NCBI GenBank assembly: GCA_017546205.1
Contig: JAFYXJ010000015.1
Coordinates: 1-44,521 of the forward strand
DNA length: 44,521 nucleotides
Reading direction: 5' to 3'
From: Clostridia bacterium
Lineage (GTDB): Bacteria; Bacillota; Clostridia; Monoglobales; Monoglobaceae
Shown here: positions 41,711 through 44,521 of the stretch, in pieces
How the letters are laid out: the number at the start of each line of letters is the position of its first letter
Numbering within the stretch: position 1 is the stretch's first letter
The notes under the pieces: model-generated
The model's input: the letters and a program-made list of their open reading frames with translations, nothing else
What the model was told of the DNA's origin: nothing
Database searches by the model: none
Program-made: the position numbers and the translations under genes

Positions 41711-43105
41711 TTAGTTGTTGCGATAAAATTCTCTATAACCTTTGTAGGTCATATAGATATCCAGTTTTCCGGCAATTTCAAAGGGAGAGTGCATAGAAAG
41801 CAGGGGAACTCCTGCATCAATAACATCCATATCCAGATTGGCAACAAATTGTGCAATGGTTCCACCGCCACCTAAGTCAACCTTGCCCAGTTCACCCATC
41901 TGCCACTCAACCTGATTTTCATTAAAGATTTTCCGCATTTTTGCCACCAGTTCTGCGCCGGCATCACTTGCGCCGCTCTTTCCGCGAGCACCGGTGTACT
42001 TAGTCAACACAAGCCCACAGTTGAGAAACGCAGAATTTCTCTTTTCCGATACTTCGGCATAGTTGGGGTCAAGTGCTGCCCCTACATCAGCAGAAAGGCA
42101 AGTAGAGTTGCTGAGACAATCCCGAAGCATCAAATCAGAATAGTTTTTTGCTGTTTTTGCACACAGTTTTGCCATAATATTCTCAAAATATCTGGACTGC
42201 ATACCGGTCGCACCCATACTGCCTACTTCTTCTTTATCTACCAAGAGACAAACGGCAGTTTTGTCCGGGTTCTTCATCTCCAGTATTGCCCGAAGCGCTG
42301 TATAGCCGCACACACGGTCATCCTGGCCGTATCCACCAATCATACTCCGGTCAAGCCCTACATCTCGTGCATCAAAGGCAGGAACAACCTCAATTTCACT
42401 ACTTAGCAAATCTTCTTCACGAATATCGTAGTTTTCATGCAGAATCCGGAGAATATTTTCTTTAACCGCCTCTTTGGCATCCTCATCATCACATTCAATA
42501 TTGCCCAGAATCACATTCAGGTTTTCCCCGGGGATGGCTTCATTCATTTTCTGCGCCATCTGTTTCTGTGCAAGATGTGGCAATAAATCGGTCACGCAGA
42601 ATACCGGATCACTTTCTTTTTCACCCACAACAATCTTAATCTGGGTACCGTCTTCCAATGCTGCAATACCGTGAATGGCAAGGGGCATAGTTGTCCACTG
42701 GTATTTTTTAATTCCGCCGTAATAATGGGTTTTAAAAAATGCAATACCTTGATCTTCATAAAGAGGATTCGGTTTCAAATCCAGTCTGGGAGAATCAATA
42801 TGAGCACCCACAAGGTTAATGCCGTCTTCCATTGGCTGCTTGCCGATAACTGCCGCAATCAGACCTTTGCCGCGGTTTACCGCATAAACTTTATCCCCTG
42901 CTTTCAAGGTTTTCTTGTCTTCCAGAGGAACAAACCCGTTGGATTCCAGCAATCTGCAACTGTCTTCGCAGAACTCCCGCTCCGTTTTTGCCTTGCTGAT
43001 AAACTGACGGTAGTCCTCACAAAACGCAAAGACATTCTTCTTCTCACTTTCCGAAAGTTTGTGGAAGTTGTTTTTATTTTCATAAGTGATCTTTTCTTTT
43101 TCCAT
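41711..43105 (-). CDS. M18 family aminopeptidase (aspartyl aminopeptidase-like)
   Basis: A 464-residue zinc aminopeptidase of the M18 family, forming large dodecamers in known members. Metal-site motifs are AHIDSPRLDLKP (H102, D104), LVDKEEVGSMGATG with the catalytic Glu pair, and the C-terminal LLSMHSPFEIAG with the last His ligand. FDARDVGLDRSMIGGYGQDDRVCGY is also characteristic. It removes N-terminal acidic or neutral residues in peptide turnover. It follows its own promoter at 43176-43204 and AAAGGAG, and precedes ldh in the same direction. Confidence 0.94.
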   Translation of the reverse strand: MEKEKITYENKNNFHKLSESEKKNVFAFCEDYRQFISKAKTEREFCEDSCRLLESNGFVPLEDKKTLKAGDKVYAVNRGKGLIAAVIGKQPMEDGINLVGAHIDSPRLDLKPNPLYEDQGIAFFKTHYYGGIKKYQWTTMPLAIHGIAALEDGTQIKIVVGEKESDPVFCVTDLLPHLAQKQMAQKMNEAIPGENLNVILGNIECDDEDAKEAVKENILRILHENYDIREEDLLSSEIEVVPAFDARDVGLDRSMIGGYGQDDRVCGYTALRAILEMKNPDKTAVCLLVDKEEVGSMGATGMQSRYFENIMAKLCAKTAKNYSDLMLRDCLSNSTCLSADVGAALDPNYAEVSEKRNSAFLNCGLVLTKYTGARGKSGASDAGAELVAKMRKIFNENQVEWQMGELGKVDLGGGGTIAQFVANLDMDVIDAGVPLLSMHSPFEIAGKLDIYMTYKGYREFYRNN

Positions 43106-43175
43106 TGTCCAACACTCCTTTTCTTTTGTTATGGTATTTATTATATCTGTATCAGATTGATATCATTCTTCTTTT

Positions 43176-43204
43176 AGTATAACATGCCAATAAAGAAATT
43201 GCAA
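43176..43204 (-). promoter_or_regulatory. Sigma-A-like promoter of the M18 aminopeptidase gene
   Basis: Minus strand: TTGCAA (43199-43204), 17-base spacer, TATACT (43176-43181). A second TATAAT at 43140-43145 lacks a good -35. Confidence 0.6.
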
Positions 43205-43359
43205 TTATGATTCCTTTTCTATCGATTAAAATAATCAAAAAAATAAAACTGCTTTTAATGAAATATCATAATATCATTCTTCTATAAACATATATTTTCT
43301 ATTTTCACAAATTTCGACGGTCTTATTATAAAGACTGTAGAGTCCAGATTCCATGCCTC

Positions 43360-43424
43360 AAAGCCGCCCTTGCCTAAAGGGGCGCATTTCTCCACCACCT
43401 TCGGTGGTCCCCCTCCTTTAGACA
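43360..43424. repeat. Palindromic REP/MITE-like repeat unit
   Basis: Nested dyads: outer CTAAAGG (43374-43380) with CCTTTAG (43415-43421), and inner ACCACC-TTC-GGTGGT (43394-43408). The GC-rich sequence stands out from its AT-rich surroundings. This kind of element is often dispersed in clostridial genomes, but only one copy is in the window, so its repeat nature is inferred. Confidence 0.5.
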
Positions 43425-43493
43425 TTGTTGAAAATATTAAGTTCCCTACTTTTATTCCTTTTAAAGTGATGTACACTTAAATTTCCTCTCAAA

Positions 43494-44330
43494 TTATTTA
43501 TATAGATAAAATCCGTTTCCTTTGATTCTCTGTGACTCGGAAAATACGATAAACGCCCCAGGGTCGATATCAAGAATTTTCTTTTGAAACACCTCTACTT
43601 CGCTTTCCTTTAATGCACAGAAAAGCATTTTTTTATCCATGTTGGTGTATGTTCCATGAACATTAACCTGTGTTACACCCCGTGATGATGTTGAAATGAG
43701 TTTTTGAGAAATTTCTTCACCATAGTCTGTTATTACGAATGCAATTCTTGATACATTCAACTTGTCGATTACCCAATCTATGCTATAACTTGTTATAAAC
43801 AAAGTGATTATGCCGTATAGAACAAGTTCAATGTCACGAAATATAAATGCAGAAACAGCAATGATAACTCCGTCAATCGCCAGAAGCAGTTTACCTATCG
43901 GGATATGTGGAAGTTTGATTTGAATTATTCTTCCCAAAATGTCTGTTCCGCCAGTTGAAGCACCGGCCGCAAAGGCAAGTCCAATTCCCATCCCGTACAA
44001 AACACCGCCAAAAATTGTAGAGAGAATCAAATTTTCGGTGTATACCGGCACTACCGAGAACACTTGTGTAAAAAATGACAATAAAAGCGTACCCAAAAGG
44101 GTATCCCCCACAAACTTCTTTCCTAGAAGTTTGAAACCCACAGAAAGAAAAATAATATTTATTATATAGAAACTGATACCGGGTTGGATTCCTATTGTAT
44201 GAAATAGTATAGTTGAAATACCAGACGCTCCACCACCAACAATCTTGTTCGGTGTCAAAAACACTCCGATTGCAAGTCCTGTTATCATCGTTCCCAGGAG
44301 CGTCATTATTATGCTTTTTCTTTTAGACAT
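43494..44330 (-). CDS. YitT family membrane protein
   Basis: A 278-residue protein with five to six hydrophobic helices in residues 8-185 and a C-terminal soluble DUF2179 domain (about 190-278) containing SRGVTQVNVHGTYTNMDKKMLFCALKESEV and ending in DPGAFIVFSESQRIKGNGF. The membrane part has the duplicated YitT motifs PNKIVGGGASGISTILF and AAGASTGGTDILGRII. The family is common in Firmicutes and its transport role is not established. The ATG follows AAAGGAGAT. No clear sigma-A promoter was found upstream. Confidence 0.92.
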   Translation of the reverse strand: MSKRKSIIMTLLGTMITGLAIGVFLTPNKIVGGGASGISTILFHTIGIQPGISFYIINIIFLSVGFKLLGKKFVGDTLLGTLLLSFFTQVFSVVPVYTENLILSTIFGGVLYGMGIGLAFAAGASTGGTDILGRIIQIKLPHIPIGKLLLAIDGVIIAVSAFIFRDIELVLYGIITLFITSYSIDWVIDKLNVSRIAFVITDYGEEISQKLISTSSRGVTQVNVHGTYTNMDKKMLFCALKESEVEVFQKKILDIDPGAFIVFSESQRIKGNGFYLYK

Positions 44331-44412
44331 TTTTATCTCCTTTGTTTGATTATTGATCGTTTTTCATATAATTGATATGTTGTTAAGTTAGGAATAAAAA
44401 ATCATTCTTAAA

Positions 44413-44521
44413 TTACACTAATCCCATACACCACTCAACACAAATGGCAACAATGACTACAAGTGCTGATATTATAAATCCGTGAATCATTGGATTTATT
44501 CCGGACTTTTTCATATCCTTA
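44413..44521 (-). CDS. Small hydrophobic ORF, possibly the 3' end of a longer gene cut by the window edge
   Basis: A minus-strand frame open from the window edge to TAA at 44413-44415. From the ATG at 44514 it encodes 33 residues, beginning MKKSGINPMIHGF and followed by one hydrophobic helix ending in GLV. AAGGAT directly precedes the ATG, too close to be a good ribosome binding site, so the frame may instead continue upstream as a larger membrane protein. Not recognised. It would lie about 80 bases upstream of the YitT gene in the same direction. Confidence 0.35.
   Translation of the reverse strand, partial: KDMKKSGINPMIHGFIISALVVIVAICVEWCMGLV

Larger units (their letters stand above)
43106..43493. 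other. Intergenic stretch of 388 bases
   Basis: No convincing gene. It holds the aminopeptidase promoter (43176-43204), a very AT-rich part (about 43183-43320), a small GACT-GTAG-AGTC hairpin (43333-43344) and the palindromic repeat at 43360-43424. A 64-codon reading frame over 43282-43476 is treated as spurious because it simply translates the repeat. Confidence 0.7.

Noticed and set aside
43282..43476. 64-codon frame containing GGGPPKVVEK
   Set aside because: It is a translation of the palindromic repeat, with no ribosome binding site.

Overview
The window looks like chromosome of an anaerobic, endospore-forming member of the Clostridia (Bacillota). Supporting signs are the yabP-yabQ-divIC-yabR sporulation/division block, a LysM-GH18 protein of the spore-cortex type, the oxygen-sensitive [FeFe]-hydrogenase maturases HydF and HydG, an NrdG-type activase, a lactate dehydrogenase, S-layer-homology (SLH) repeats and strong Gram-positive AGGAGG ribosome binding sites. 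I cannot name a genus. No tRNA, rRNA or CRISPR array was seen.

Layout. (1) 1-735: an IS200-type single-strand transposon carrying only tnpA, with hairpin ends and a leader that hides the tnpA ribosome binding site. (2) 781-5107 (minus): a probable operon cysE-cysS-mrnC-transketolase N-transketolase C. (3) 5277-5639 (plus): a small membrane-anchored protein. (4) 5675-12920 (minus): yhaO-yhaN-like nuclease/ATPase pair, asp23-like gene, fakA, recG. (5) 12975-15521 (minus): yabP-yabQ-divIC-yabR-yebC. (6) 15610-18953 (minus): yajC, a small membrane protein, then secD-secF under its own promoter. (7) 19135-25040 (plus): a tightly coupled MacA-like adaptor / MacB-like ATPase / permease operon ending in a large SLH-domain surface protein. 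(8) 25195-27203 (plus): uracil permease and uracil phosphoribosyltransferase, a uracil-salvage unit. (9) 27243-34851 (minus): ruvA-ruvB-metG-GH26-like protein-Ldh2-malic enzyme, joined by gaps of 9-14 bases. (10) 34961-36253 (minus): LysM-GH18 protein with a candidate sigma-E promoter. (11) 36549-37484 (plus): secreted copper-amine-oxidase-N-like protein preceded by a structured leader that contains an intrinsic terminator. (12) 37534-40109 (minus): hydG-hydF, with a dyad over the promoter. (13) 40199-43105 (minus): M18 aminopeptidase-ldh-nrdG, with a hairpin over the ldh ribosome binding site. (14) 43106-43493: AT-rich intergenic DNA with a palindromic repeat. (15) 43494-44521: a YitT-family membrane protein and the edge of a small hydrophobic ORF.

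Most of the window is conserved housekeeping sequence. The less ordinary parts are the IS200 RNA/DNA structures, the MacAB-SLH operon with a double-length adaptor and Met/Gly-rich tail, the divergent membrane-anchored GH26-like protein inside a DNA-repair/translation operon, the terminator-containing leader at 36366-36468, and cis-elements at the hydG and ldh genes of redox metabolism. Ten sigma-A-like promoters, nearly all with 17-base spacers, and one possible sigma-E promoter were read by eye. All family names come from recognising sequence motifs; no database search was run.
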